Shown here: positions 17,863-25,949 of the stretch, in pieces
Layout: each line of letters begins with the position of its first letter
Numbering within the stretch: position 1 is the stretch's first letter
DNA from: JAAYXE01 sp964391195
Lineage (GTDB): Bacteria; Chloroflexota; Anaerolineae; Anaerolineales; UBA4823
Assembly: GCA_964391195.1 (NCBI GenBank)
Contig: CAYMLG010000008.1
Span: 52,324 to 116,323, forward strand
DNA: 64,000 nucleotides
Direction: 5' to 3'
Made by a program: the position numbers and the translations under genes
Notes under the pieces: generated by a model
Databases searched by the model: none
The model's input: the letters and a program-made list of their open reading frames with translations, nothing else
Told to the model about the DNA's origin: nothing

Positions 17863-18548
17863 CGCTCACCTTCCCGCAAGCGCAGCAGGAGCAGCGTTTC
17901 GCCGACCTGGATGCGGTCGCCTGGATCGAGCCCCTTGTCGCTGATTTCGAAATCGTTCACCCGCGTCCCGTGGGTGCTGTTTAGATCGCGCAGGCGGAGC
18001 ACCAGGGCTTGCTCGTAAATTTCGGCGTGCCGGCGTGAGACGGCCAGGTCGCCGTCCAGGCGGATATCCACCCCGCTGCCGCGGCCAATGGTGAGCGGCA
18101 GTCGCTGCAAGGGATACACCCGCCCGGAGTCCGGCCCCTCGAGGACAACCAGCTCGACCCGCCGCTGTGGCGCTTCCGCCTGGCGCCCGGCGCCTGTAGC
18201 GTGGACCGGCTCGGCGATTGTTGGGTGCAGCAGGTCGGCGGCGGGGATGGTTGCCATGCGCCTGGGTTCCGGGTCAGGGGGTTTGAGCAGCGTCACCCGC
18301 CGCACCTCCCCCGGCGCTTGGGAGACGGCTGGCTCCAGCAGGTGCAGCAAGATACGGATGAACAGGTAAGCCAGGAAGCCGAGACCAGGCAGCAGGGCGA
18401 CCAGGGCGAGCCAGGCAATTTGCGCCGAGGCCGGCTGCTGGCGGCGGCTGAGATCCACGTAGGTGATCGCGATCGAGGCAACCCACAACAGCAAGCCCAG
18501 GCAGCCGAGCCCGGCGATGATCAGCACTCGGGAAAATAAATCTTCCAT
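17859..18548 (-). CDS. Two-helix membrane protein with C-terminal FHA domain
   Basis: 229 residues and the first gene of the FHA/FtsW/PBP operon. Two helices at ~8-30 and ~42-68 (AWLALVALLPGLGFLAYLFI) resemble the PLDc_N-type helical hairpin found before other domains. A linker of ~50 residues follows, then an FHA domain (~135-225) with TIGRGSGVDIRL, SRRHAEIYEQ and DLNSTHGTRVND, all key residues present. The ATG is preceded by GAAGGGT. A TAAAAT sequence about 40 bases upstream may be the -10 box of the operon. Confidence 0.87.
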   Translation of the reverse strand: MEDLFSRVLIIAGLGCLGLLLWVASIAITYVDLSRRQQPASAQIAWLALVALLPGLGFLAYLFIRILLHLLEPAVSQAPGEVRRVTLLKPPDPEPRRMATIPAADLLHPTIAEPVHATGAGRQAEAPQRRVELVVLEGPDSGRVYPLQRLPLTIGRGSGVDIRLDGDLAVSRRHAEIYEQALVLRLRDLNSTHGTRVNDFEISDKGLDPGDRIQVGETLLLLRLREGER

Positions 18549-18724
18549 ACCCTTCAGTTCGATTGGAGAACCGTTTTCACTACCGGTGTAGATTTTACCT
18601 CAGAGGAGGATAACCAAATTCTATCATCTCTTGTTCAGTTTCATCTGAGGAATCAGGGATGAGGGGCGGCAAGGAGGAAAAGGTGAAGGCCCAGGCCACG
18701 AAATGGCGGGCAGGGGTTACTGCT

Positions 18725-19843
18725 TTAGAACAGCCGGATGAAACCCAAACGCGCGAGCAGGAAGATGAACACCAACGCCGCGCTTAACCAACCCAGGAGG
18801 ATGCCCAGCAGCAGGCGGCCAGCTGTCCTACGGGTCCGCTCCGGGGTGCCAGCGCCTGGCTTAGGTTCAGGAGGCGGCGGGGAAACAGCCTGGGAGGCCG
18901 GAGCGAAGGCTTCAGGACGTCGTCCCAGCGTCGGCCCGGCGGTCGCCGCCGGTGGGGTGAGCAGGGTCGGCACCCCGGTCTTGAGCGCCTGAGGGTCCTG
19001 CGGGGCGTCCGCCGCAGAATCAGCTCCCGCCTCCGGACGCGGCAAACAGCGGGCGACGATTGCAGTGCAGTTGTCGCTCCCATCCCGCGCGACGGCCTCC
19101 TCCACCAGCGCCCGTGCGGCCTCTGCCGCGTCGAGTCCAAGCGTGATCTCGGACACTTCCGAGGCGTCCAGGCTCGACAGGCCATCGGTGCACAGGATCA
19201 GCGCATCCCCTTCCGACCAGGTGTAGTGGTACAGATCGACCTGGCAGGAGTCTGAGAGCCCCACCGCCCGGGTGATCAATCCGTTGGCCCTGGGGTCGAG
19301 GTCACCGCCCCCCGCCAGTCCGGCTTTCGCCGCTCGCACCTGCCCGCTGTGATCCTCGGTGAGCTGGCGCCGTTGGCGGTTTGCAGCCTGCACCAGGTAG
19401 GCGCGGCTGTCGCCCACGTTGGCGACCCACAGATGTTCCCCGGCCAGCACCGCCGCGACCAGGGTCGTCAGCCGCCAGGCGCCAGGATTGGGATGGCGGG
19501 CGGACTCGAGCCGGTTGAGGGCGTTCACCGCTTCGACACATTCGCGCAGCCGGTCCCCCAAATGCTCAGTCCCCATCTGGGCATAATAGAGAGCCTGCAG
19601 ATAGGCCACAGCCTCACGGCTGGCTTCCCCTCCCCCCTCCAGGCCGCCGACTCCGTCGGCCACGACGATCAGGGTGCCGAAATTCGCCTCGTCTGCTCCC
19701 GAAGCCGGGAGTGACCAGGCGTCTTCGTTGCGCGACCGCAGGCGCCCGGCGGAAGTGGCTGCCGCGCACCAGGGAGGGGCGAAGGGCGGGAGCGGGCCAG
19801 GACCGGGCTGGTCGTCCCAATCTCGTAGGTTCTTGGCGGTCAT
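18725..19843 (-). CDS. PP2C-family Ser/Thr phosphatase with C-terminal membrane helix (PstP-like)
   Basis: 372 residues. The PP2C domain (~25-265) keeps the metal-binding motifs VADGVGGLEGGGEAS, VGDSRAYLV, LCTDGLSS and DNCTAIVAR. A Pro-rich linker and a single helix near 350-368 anchor it with the catalytic domain in the cytoplasm, the PstP/Stp layout. It should reverse the phosphorylations made by the two divergent kinases. The gene is divergent from kinase 1 and 175 bases upstream of the FHA operon on the same strand. A TATAAT box lies 7 bases before the ATG. Confidence 0.93.
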   Translation of the reverse strand: MTAKNLRDWDDQPGPGPLPPFAPPWCAAATSAGRLRSRNEDAWSLPASGADEANFGTLIVVADGVGGLEGGGEASREAVAYLQALYYAQMGTEHLGDRLRECVEAVNALNRLESARHPNPGAWRLTTLVAAVLAGEHLWVANVGDSRAYLVQAANRQRRQLTEDHSGQVRAAKAGLAGGGDLDPRANGLITRAVGLSDSCQVDLYHYTWSEGDALILCTDGLSSLDASEVSEITLGLDAAEAARALVEEAVARDGSDNCTAIVARCLPRPEAGADSAADAPQDPQALKTGVPTLLTPPAATAGPTLGRRPEAFAPASQAVSPPPPEPKPGAGTPERTRRTAGRLLLGILLGWLSAALVFIFLLARLGFIRLF

Positions 19844-19850
19844 CCCACCG

Positions 19851-19856
19851 ATTATA
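19851..19856 (-). promoter_or_regulatory. -10 box of the PP2C gene (leaderless configuration)
   Basis: Minus-strand TATAAT, then CGGTGGG (7 bases), then the ATG at 19843. Same geometry as ppc and the methyltransferase gene. Confidence 0.6.
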
Positions 19857-19918
19857 ACCTCGCTTCTGCGTATGGCTCAGCATTTTGTAGACAGCTTACA
19901 GAGATGCAATTTACTCGC

Positions 19919-19947
19919 TTGCCTCAGGGGGGAGGTTATGGGATAAT
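19919..19947 (+). promoter_or_regulatory. Sigma70-like promoter of the kinase pair
   Basis: TTGCCT (19919-19924), exactly 17 bases, then GATAAT (19942-19947). The predicted start near 19954 excludes the in-frame ATG at 19946 and leaves those at 19970 and 19976. Confidence 0.6.
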
Positions 19948-19969
19948 GCCGGTGAAGCCTGGACATACC

Positions 19970-21727
19970 ATGTCGATGAACGATCCCTTCACCGGAAAAC
20001 AAGTGGAACACTTCCGCATCGAGCGGCTGCTCGGGCGCGGGGGGATGGGCAGCGTGTATTACGGGTGGGACCTGCGCCTCGATCGCCCGGTCGCAATCAA
20101 AATCCTCGACCCGCGCTACCAGGAAGACCCGGCATTTGCGGCCCGTTTCCTGCAAGAGGCGCGGGCGGTGGCCGCCTGGAAGCACCCCAACATCATCCAG
20201 GTGTACTATGCCGGTGAGGACCTGGGAGTCCATTATTTCGCCATGGAGTACGTTCCCGGGCAGGACCTGGAAGCCAGGCTGAAGAGCTACTCCGAGCGTG
20301 GAGAGCTGATCCCCCAGGGAGAAGCGCTGCGGATCGGGCGGGCGGTCGCCTCGGCCTTGGATTACGCCCATCGCCAGGGGGTGATCCACCGTGACGTCAA
20401 GCCATCCAACATCCTGTTGGCCGATGACGGGCGGGTGGTGATCACCGATTTTGGTCTGGCGATGCGGGTGACCGAGAAGTCGCTCGGAGAAGTGTTCGGC
20501 AGCCCATTCTACATCGCCCCCGAGCAGGCGCGCAGTTCAGCCAGCGCTACCCCGCTCTCAGACCTGTATTCGCTCGGAGTGATCCTCTACGAGATGCTGA
20601 CCGGATCTCCGCCGTTCAGCGATCCTTCACCCACAGCCCTGGCCATCCAGCACCTCACCCTGCCCCCACCGCCCGCACGGGAGAGAAACCCGGACCTGAA
20701 CGCCGCGGTGGAACAGGTGCTTGCCAGGGCGCTGAGCAAGCAGCCGGAAGCCCGCTATCCATCCGGCCAGGCGCTGATCGATGCCCTGGAAGCGGCGCTG
20801 GCCCAGGCGGATGAGGGAGCCGAACCGCCCACCCAACCTCTGCTGGTCTCCGAGCAGTTGGCTCCGGATGATGAAGTTCCCCACCGCGGGCAGCCGGAGC
20901 TCGGACCCGCTTCGCCCCACGGCGGCGCCAGCCAGGCGCCTCGACTGATGTGGTATTCCGCCGGCTGCGGGCTGACCACGGTGCTCGCGGTGCTGGTCTT
21001 GCTCATCGCCTCCTTTGCGCTCTCGCAGGCTCAGGCCCAACGCAGCAAGGCCACAGAACCCGGCCAGCAGGCGCAGACCGCGGTAGCCGGATTGGATCCC
21101 GCCAACATCGCCACCCGCACCGCCCCTCCAACTACCTCGGCCGTCACCAGGACCGCCACCTTTGAGCCAACCCCCACCAGCCGGCCGAGCGATACCCCAC
21201 TCCCGCCCAGCCCGACCCCCGAACCGCTCACGCCCACCCCGCTCCCGCCTACCATCACCCCGTCTGCGACGCCCGAGCCACCCACCGCCGCCCCGCCCCA
21301 GCCGGCTGAGGGGCAAGTAGAGGACGAGGAGGATGGGGATTTCGTGCTCTATTACGACGATTCCAGCTTTTATATCGAGAACCGCTCTGGTAAAGACCGT
21401 TCGATCTATCCCCTCTCGTTCGAGTTGCTCAACAAAGATGAGAAGCCGGTCAGGCGGTTCGACGGTTGGATCTGGGGCGAGATCTACCCAAACTTCCGGA
21501 CGGGTTACTGCATGTCGCTGGAGATCATCAACATCGAGCGCCACCTGGACCCGCCGGAATGCCGGGACAAGATCCTCGTCTACCGCACACCACGCTCGGA
21601 CGCCAATTACATCTTCTGGATCCGCGATAGCGACAGTAGAGAGTTCCGGGTGCTGTGGCGCGATGCCGAAGTCAAACGGTGTAAAATAGCCCAGAAGACC
21701 TGTGCGTTCAACTTACCAGACCCATGA
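19970..21727 (+). CDS. Receptor-type Ser/Thr protein kinase 1 (PknB-like cytoplasmic domain, no PASTA)
   Basis: 585 residues from the ATG at 19970. Kinase domain ~12-280: glycine loop LLGRGGMGSVYYG, catalytic Lys in VAIKIL, HRDVKPSNILL, DFGLAM and SPFYIAPEQA. A juxtamembrane region, one helix (GCGLTTVLAVLVLLIASFAL), a Thr/Pro-rich stalk and a C-terminal extracellular domain of ~130 residues follow. That domain has two Cys pairs (YCMSLEI / ECRDKI and RCKIAQKTC). PASTA repeats, usual for cell-wall kinases, are absent. Its stop overlaps the ATG of kinase 2 (ATGA), so the two are made together. Probable targets are the FHA-operon proteins and the transpeptidase (inference). Confidence 0.94.
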   Translation: MSMNDPFTGKQVEHFRIERLLGRGGMGSVYYGWDLRLDRPVAIKILDPRYQEDPAFAARFLQEARAVAAWKHPNIIQVYYAGEDLGVHYFAMEYVPGQDLEARLKSYSERGELIPQGEALRIGRAVASALDYAHRQGVIHRDVKPSNILLADDGRVVITDFGLAMRVTEKSLGEVFGSPFYIAPEQARSSASATPLSDLYSLGVILYEMLTGSPPFSDPSPTALAIQHLTLPPPPARERNPDLNAAVEQVLARALSKQPEARYPSGQALIDALEAALAQADEGAEPPTQPLLVSEQLAPDDEVPHRGQPELGPASPHGGASQAPRLMWYSAGCGLTTVLAVLVLLIASFALSQAQAQRSKATEPGQQAQTAVAGLDPANIATRTAPPTTSAVTRTATFEPTPTSRPSDTPLPPSPTPEPLTPTPLPPTITPSATPEPPTAAPPQPAEGQVEDEEDGDFVLYYDDSSFYIENRSGKDRSIYPLSFELLNKDEKPVRRFDGWIWGEIYPNFRTGYCMSLEIINIERHLDPPECRDKILVYRTPRSDANYIFWIRDSDSREFRVLWRDAEVKRCKIAQKTCAFNLPDP

Positions 21728-23502
21728 TCCCTGAAGACTCGTTACTCAGCCGCCAACTGGACGAATACCAGATCGAAGCCCTCCTCGGCCGGGGAGGAAT
21801 GGCCCGCGTCTACCGGGCGTTCGATATCCGCCTTAAGCGCCGGGTCGCGATCAAAGTGATCGACACCCCCTATCGGGCCGAGGCCGGCTATGTCACCCGC
21901 TTCGAGCGCGAGGCCCAGGTCATCGCGCAGCTGTCTCACCCCCAGGTGGTCCAACTCTACCGCTATGGGGAAGCGGACGGCTTTTTGTATATGGTAATGC
22001 AGTACATCGACGGCGCCGACCTGCACAGCATCCTCCACAGCTACCGCCAGGACGGGGAGTTCATGCAGCCGGACGAAATCCTGCCGGTGGTCAGAGATAT
22101 CTGCGAGGCCCTGGACTATATCCACAACCACGGGGTCGTTCACCGGGATATCAAGCCGTCGAACATCATGCTCACTCGCCAGGGACGGGCTGTGCTGACG
22201 GATTTTGGCCTGGCCTTGCTGACCGATGTAGGCACCCTGGGGCACGTATTCGGCTCCCCGCAGTACATCGCCCCCGAGCAAGCCGTGTCGTCGGCCAACG
22301 CCAGCCCGGCCAGCGACCTGTATTCCCTGGGGGTGATCCTGTACGAAATCTACACCGGGCGCCTGCCATTCCTGGCCGATGACGCCGTGGAACTGGCGAT
22401 GCAGCACATCACCGCCGCGCCGCCCTCCCCCCGGCAGATCCGCCCCGAGATCAGCCCCGAGGTGGAAGGGGTGATCCTGAGGCTGCTGGCGAAAGACCCG
22501 CAGGCGCGTTACAGCAGCGGATCCGCGGTGGTCCGGGCCCTGGAGCAAGCCCTGGGCGGGAGGCCGGGAGCCACTGAACCTCTGCCCACGATCGGCCGGT
22601 TAACCATGCCCGAGCGGGTAGACCTTCACACCCCGGCCTTGTCTGAGGCAAAAGTACAGCCTGAGGCTATAGAACAGCCTGAGGCGAAAGTACAGCCTGA
22701 GGCTAATGTACAGCCTGAGGCTTCAGAACAGCCCGAGGCGAAAGCACAGGCTGGAGTGCAGCCCGAGGTCCATAACCGGCCGGCCCCGCCAACCGTGGGT
22801 GAGGGGGACGCCCCAGGCGCCCGGCCCTCCGGACCGCATACCGCCTCATCCCCTAATCTGCGTCGCAGCCTGCCCTGGATCGGGGCAGGGGCCGGGTGCC
22901 TGGCGCTGCTGGTGCTCGCCTGCCTGGTGGTGTTTTCAACTGCCCGCCTGCTCGGCATCTTCCTGCCAGACCAGCGCCTCACCGCCCCCACGGCCCAGCC
23001 GCGGGAAGAACAGGTCATCCCGAGTCCTACAGATTTGCCGCGGCCGGCCGTCGAAACCCCGCCGCCAACCAACACTCCCCAAAACACCCCCGAGGTGGCG
23101 ACCCCAACCGCCACGCCCCCCGCCGGCCTCGGCCTGCTGCTGGCAAAACTGGGTAAGGACGCCCCTACCCTTGTACTGGTCAACCAGGGCCGGGAGAGCT
23201 TCCTCCTGGGCGGCTTACAACTGGGTAATACCCCCAGCAAAGTGTTCGGCCAGGACTGGGAGGTGGAGCGCCTGGAGGTTGGGCAGTGCGTGGTGGTGCA
23301 GCGCAAAGGCAAGAAAAAACCGCGGCTGGACGACATCGACTGCGAGCCGGTAGGCAAAACTCTGGAACGCGAAGGCAAGGCCACCTTCTGGATGTCCCCA
23401 TTCAATGTCTACTATAACGGCCAGTACATTGGCAGTTGCGAGCAGGATGAGAACGAGTGCCGGGTGGAGATTCCCAGCGAGCTGATCCAGGGTTCCAAAT
23501 AA
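21724..23502 (+). CDS. Receptor-type Ser/Thr protein kinase 2
   Basis: 592 residues. Kinase domain ~12-275 with LLGRGGMARVYRAF, VAIKVI, HRDIKPSNIML, DFGLAL and SPQYIAPEQA, all catalytic residues kept. Then a linker with six-residue repeats (EAKVQP type), one helix (AGCLALLVLACLVVFSTARLL), a Pro/Thr stalk and an extracellular domain of ~125 residues. Its Cys spacing parallels kinase 1 (QCVVVQ / DCEPV and SCEQDENEC). The two kinases are paralogues from tandem duplication (inference). It ends with a hairpin terminator 30 bases after the stop. Confidence 0.94.
   Translation: MIPEDSLLSRQLDEYQIEALLGRGGMARVYRAFDIRLKRRVAIKVIDTPYRAEAGYVTRFEREAQVIAQLSHPQVVQLYRYGEADGFLYMVMQYIDGADLHSILHSYRQDGEFMQPDEILPVVRDICEALDYIHNHGVVHRDIKPSNIMLTRQGRAVLTDFGLALLTDVGTLGHVFGSPQYIAPEQAVSSANASPASDLYSLGVILYEIYTGRLPFLADDAVELAMQHITAAPPSPRQIRPEISPEVEGVILRLLAKDPQARYSSGSAVVRALEQALGGRPGATEPLPTIGRLTMPERVDLHTPALSEAKVQPEAIEQPEAKVQPEANVQPEASEQPEAKAQAGVQPEVHNRPAPPTVGEGDAPGARPSGPHTASSPNLRRSLPWIGAGAGCLALLVLACLVVFSTARLLGIFLPDQRLTAPTAQPREEQVIPSPTDLPRPAVETPPPTNTPQNTPEVATPTATPPAGLGLLLAKLGKDAPTLVLVNQGRESFLLGGLQLGNTPSKVFGQDWEVERLEVGQCVVVQRKGKKKPRLDDIDCEPVGKTLEREGKATFWMSPFNVYYNGQYIGSCEQDENECRVEIPSELIQGSK
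22647..22749 (+). repeat. 18-bp tandem coding repeat in kinase 2 linker
   Basis: Five and a half copies of GAGGCNAAAGTACAGCCT-like units encode EAKVQP / EAIEQP / EANVQP / EASEQP. The repeat lies in the cytoplasmic linker between kinase domain and membrane helix, where length changes should be tolerated. Confidence 0.85.
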
Positions 23503-23532
23503 ACGCCGCTCAGGCCGTTGGCAATTGTTCAA

Positions 23533-23564
23533 CCGGGCAGCTAACAAGATTGTTAGCTGCCCGG
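23533..23564 (+). terminator. Hairpin terminator after kinase 2
   Basis: Perfect 15-base stem CCGGGCAGCTAACAA / TTGTTAGCTGCCCGG with a GA centre, followed by a mixed CTCTTTCTGTCCCTTTTT tract. Confidence 0.75.
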
Positions 23565-23661
23565 CGACTCTTTCTGTCCCTTTTTGCTGTTCTTATGGAT
23601 AGAGGCGCTGTTTCTGCCGCTTGGTGCGCGCAGAGTTATTCTTCGTTAAACAGGAGGCAGG

Positions 23662-25785
23662 ATGGAAATGCAACCCCAACAGGCAAAAGTACCCTGGAAG
23701 ATCATCCTCCCCGGGATCGCGGCCATGGTCGTGCTCTCCCTGTGCGTCGTGGCGGTCATCCTCACCGCCGGAAGCCGGATGATCTTCTCTGGAGAGGGAG
23801 AGCCCCGGGCAGAAACTGCGAACCAGGCCAGGACAGAGGGGGTGGTGAAACCGGAAGCGGAGGGGGGCGATAGTTCCAGGCCCGAAGACGCAGAGGGCGG
23901 ACGCCTCCAGCTCGCGACGGAGGCGGCACAGCTCGCGGTTGAGGCGGCGCAGCTCGCGACCTACACCGGTTGGGTCGAGGTGCAGCGGGACGACGGGACC
24001 TGGGCTGCTGCGGAAGCAGGGCAGGCTCTACAGGCCGGGCAGCGCCTGCGAACGGGGGAGCTATCCTCGGCTGAAGTGATCTTCTTCGACGGCAGCCGGG
24101 CGCGCCTGCTGGCGAACAGCGAACTCTCCATCGATGAACTGCAGTGGCGGGAGAAAAGCGACCAGCGCACGATCCTGCTGACCCAGTGGGCCGGGGAGAG
24201 CGAACATGAAGTGGCGGAGAACAAAAAGGCAGGTTCGCGTTACGAAGTCCGCACCCCGGCGGGCAGCGCCGAAGCCAGGGGGACCATCTTCCTCGTCGCC
24301 GTCTCACCCGAGCAGACGGCGCGCTACGTAGTGATCGAAGGTGTGGTAGCTGTCACCCACCTGGAAGTGACTGTGCTGGTCAACGGCGGAGAAGCGACAA
24401 TCGTCTACCTGGACCAGCCGCCAATGCAGCCGTTCGCCAGGGTGACCGTGGAGGGGCTGGTCTCCCAGGTGGGAGATACCTGGATCGCCGGCGGACAGTC
24501 CTTCATCGTTGATGGGCGGACGGCCGTGGTGGGCGACCCGCAGCTTGGCGACTGGGTGCGAATCGAGGGGCGCATCGGCCAGGACCAGGCCCGGATCGCC
24601 GATTGGATCATCCTGCTGCGCCGTTCTCCGGCCGACCGCTTCCAACTGCGAGGGGTGGTCGAGGCGATTGGCGAGGTCGAGTGGCTGGTGAACGGCCAAA
24701 CCGTATTGATCTCCGCCGGCACGGTGATCGACGATGGGATTCAGACAGGGGACGCGGTCCAGGTAGCCGGGGAACTGCTCCCCGGAGGCTCGCTGCAGGC
24801 GGAAGAAATCCGTAAAATCCCGCCTGATCTGGGGCTGCCGCTGGAATTCACCGGCGTCCTGCAGGAGATGGGGACGGAGATCTGGCGGGTCTCGGGGTTG
24901 GATATCCGTATCACAGAGGACACCCTCCTGGCGCAAAACCTGGAGACCGGCGCCTCCGTCCGGGTGCGAGGATGGATTCAAGATACGGGTGCGATCACTG
25001 CGGCGAGCATCCTGCTCGCCGGGGAGGAAGAACAGTCCTTCGAGATCACCGGCGTACTTGAGAGCCGGGAGCCGTGGCAGGTGGCCGGGGTGGGCTTCGA
25101 GGCCACCGATTGGACCGAGATGGACGGCGACCTGGCCGTTGGAGAGCTGGTGCGCGTGGAGGGGCAGATCACCGGCGATGGGCGCTGGATCGCATCTGAA
25201 ATACGGCGTGTGGCAGAACGGTCTACCCGCCTGGTGCTGGTGGGGACGGTGATGGCGATCGATCCCTGGATCGTGAGCAGTATCCCGCTCACGGTCACCG
25301 CAGAGACGGTGATCGAGGGTGAGATCACGCCGGGGATGCTGGTGCGGGTGGAGATACTGCTGCTGCCCGGGGGCGAATGGCAGGTCTTACGCATCCAGGG
25401 CCTCGAATCGGCCGTTACCCTGCCTGTGTGCCAGGAGATTCTGGCGACCGTGGTTAGGGTGAAGAAAGAGGATATCGAGCTGTTCGGGTGGCCGGCGCTG
25501 GATCTGGGTGAAGGCATCCAGGTGGACGGCTTCCTGAGGCCAGACAGCGTGGTGCGTGTCCAGTTGTGCTTCACCGTGGAGGGGACGATTGAGGTTACCT
25601 ATATCATCGTGATCGACCAGTTGGAGTTCGAGCCCGACCCGGATGACGAACCCGGGATGGGCGGGCACAAGGTGGATATTTGCCATAAGCCCGATAAGAA
25701 GAAAGGCGGGCACACCATCAATATCGATCAGGCGGCCATCCCTGCCCATCTGGGGCACGGAGACTACCTGGGACCCTGCCGCTGA
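23662..25785 (+). CDS. Membrane-anchored FecR-domain protein with DUF5666-like repeats and C-terminal ICHKP domain
   Basis: 707 residues; AGGAGG lies 4 bases before the ATG. Signal-anchor helix ~12-36 (IILPGIAAMVVLSLCVVAVIL). A FecR-type domain at ~95-235 contains GWVEVQRDDGTW, FFDGSRARLLANSELSI and RYEVRTPAGSAEARGTIF. Then about six repeats of ~65 residues, each opening with a phrase like LRGVVEAIGEVEWLVNGQTV or FTGVLQEMGTEIWRVSG and ending in G..VRVEG, as in DUF5666. The last ~45 residues read KVDICHKPDKKKGGHTINID then AIPAHLGHGDYLGPC, a C-terminal domain seen on other secreted bacterial proteins. No sigma/anti-sigma pair is nearby, so a FecR signalling role is not supported. More likely a surface scaffold next to the kinases. 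Confidence 0.82.
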   Translation: MEMQPQQAKVPWKIILPGIAAMVVLSLCVVAVILTAGSRMIFSGEGEPRAETANQARTEGVVKPEAEGGDSSRPEDAEGGRLQLATEAAQLAVEAAQLATYTGWVEVQRDDGTWAAAEAGQALQAGQRLRTGELSSAEVIFFDGSRARLLANSELSIDELQWREKSDQRTILLTQWAGESEHEVAENKKAGSRYEVRTPAGSAEARGTIFLVAVSPEQTARYVVIEGVVAVTHLEVTVLVNGGEATIVYLDQPPMQPFARVTVEGLVSQVGDTWIAGGQSFIVDGRTAVVGDPQLGDWVRIEGRIGQDQARIADWIILLRRSPADRFQLRGVVEAIGEVEWLVNGQTVLISAGTVIDDGIQTGDAVQVAGELLPGGSLQAEEIRKIPPDLGLPLEFTGVLQEMGTEIWRVSGLDIRITEDTLLAQNLETGASVRVRGWIQDTGAITAASILLAGEEEQSFEITGVLESREPWQVAGVGFEATDWTEMDGDLAVGELVRVEGQITGDGRWIASEIRRVAERSTRLVLVGTVMAIDPWIVSSIPLTVTAETVIEGEITPGMLVRVEILLLPGGEWQVLRIQGLESAVTLPVCQEILATVVRVKKEDIELFGWPALDLGEGIQVDGFLRPDSVVRVQLCFTVEGTIEVTYIIVIDQLEFEPDPDDEPGMGGHKVDICHKPDKKKGGHTINIDQAAIPAHLGHGDYLGPCR

Positions 25786-25804
25786 GCGGGGTTCCGCTGC
25801 CGAA

Positions 25805-25831
25805 CGGCCGGGCTGAGGCGCAGCCCGGCCG
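25805..25831 (+). terminator. Hairpin terminator after the FecR/DUF5666 gene
   Basis: Stem CGGCCGGGCTG / CAGCCCGGCCG with loop AGGCG, 20 bases after the stop. A TTTTTT tract follows only 20 bases later, so intrinsic termination may be weak. Confidence 0.65.
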
Positions 25832-25949
25832 GATCGATTTAAACCTGCCCTTTTTTCGTAACAAGAGGATTAGAGAAAGGAGGTGTGACTGGACAAGCCT
25901 TTAGATATATGTAACAATTCTCTTAACGATTATTCTGAAATGAGAGACT

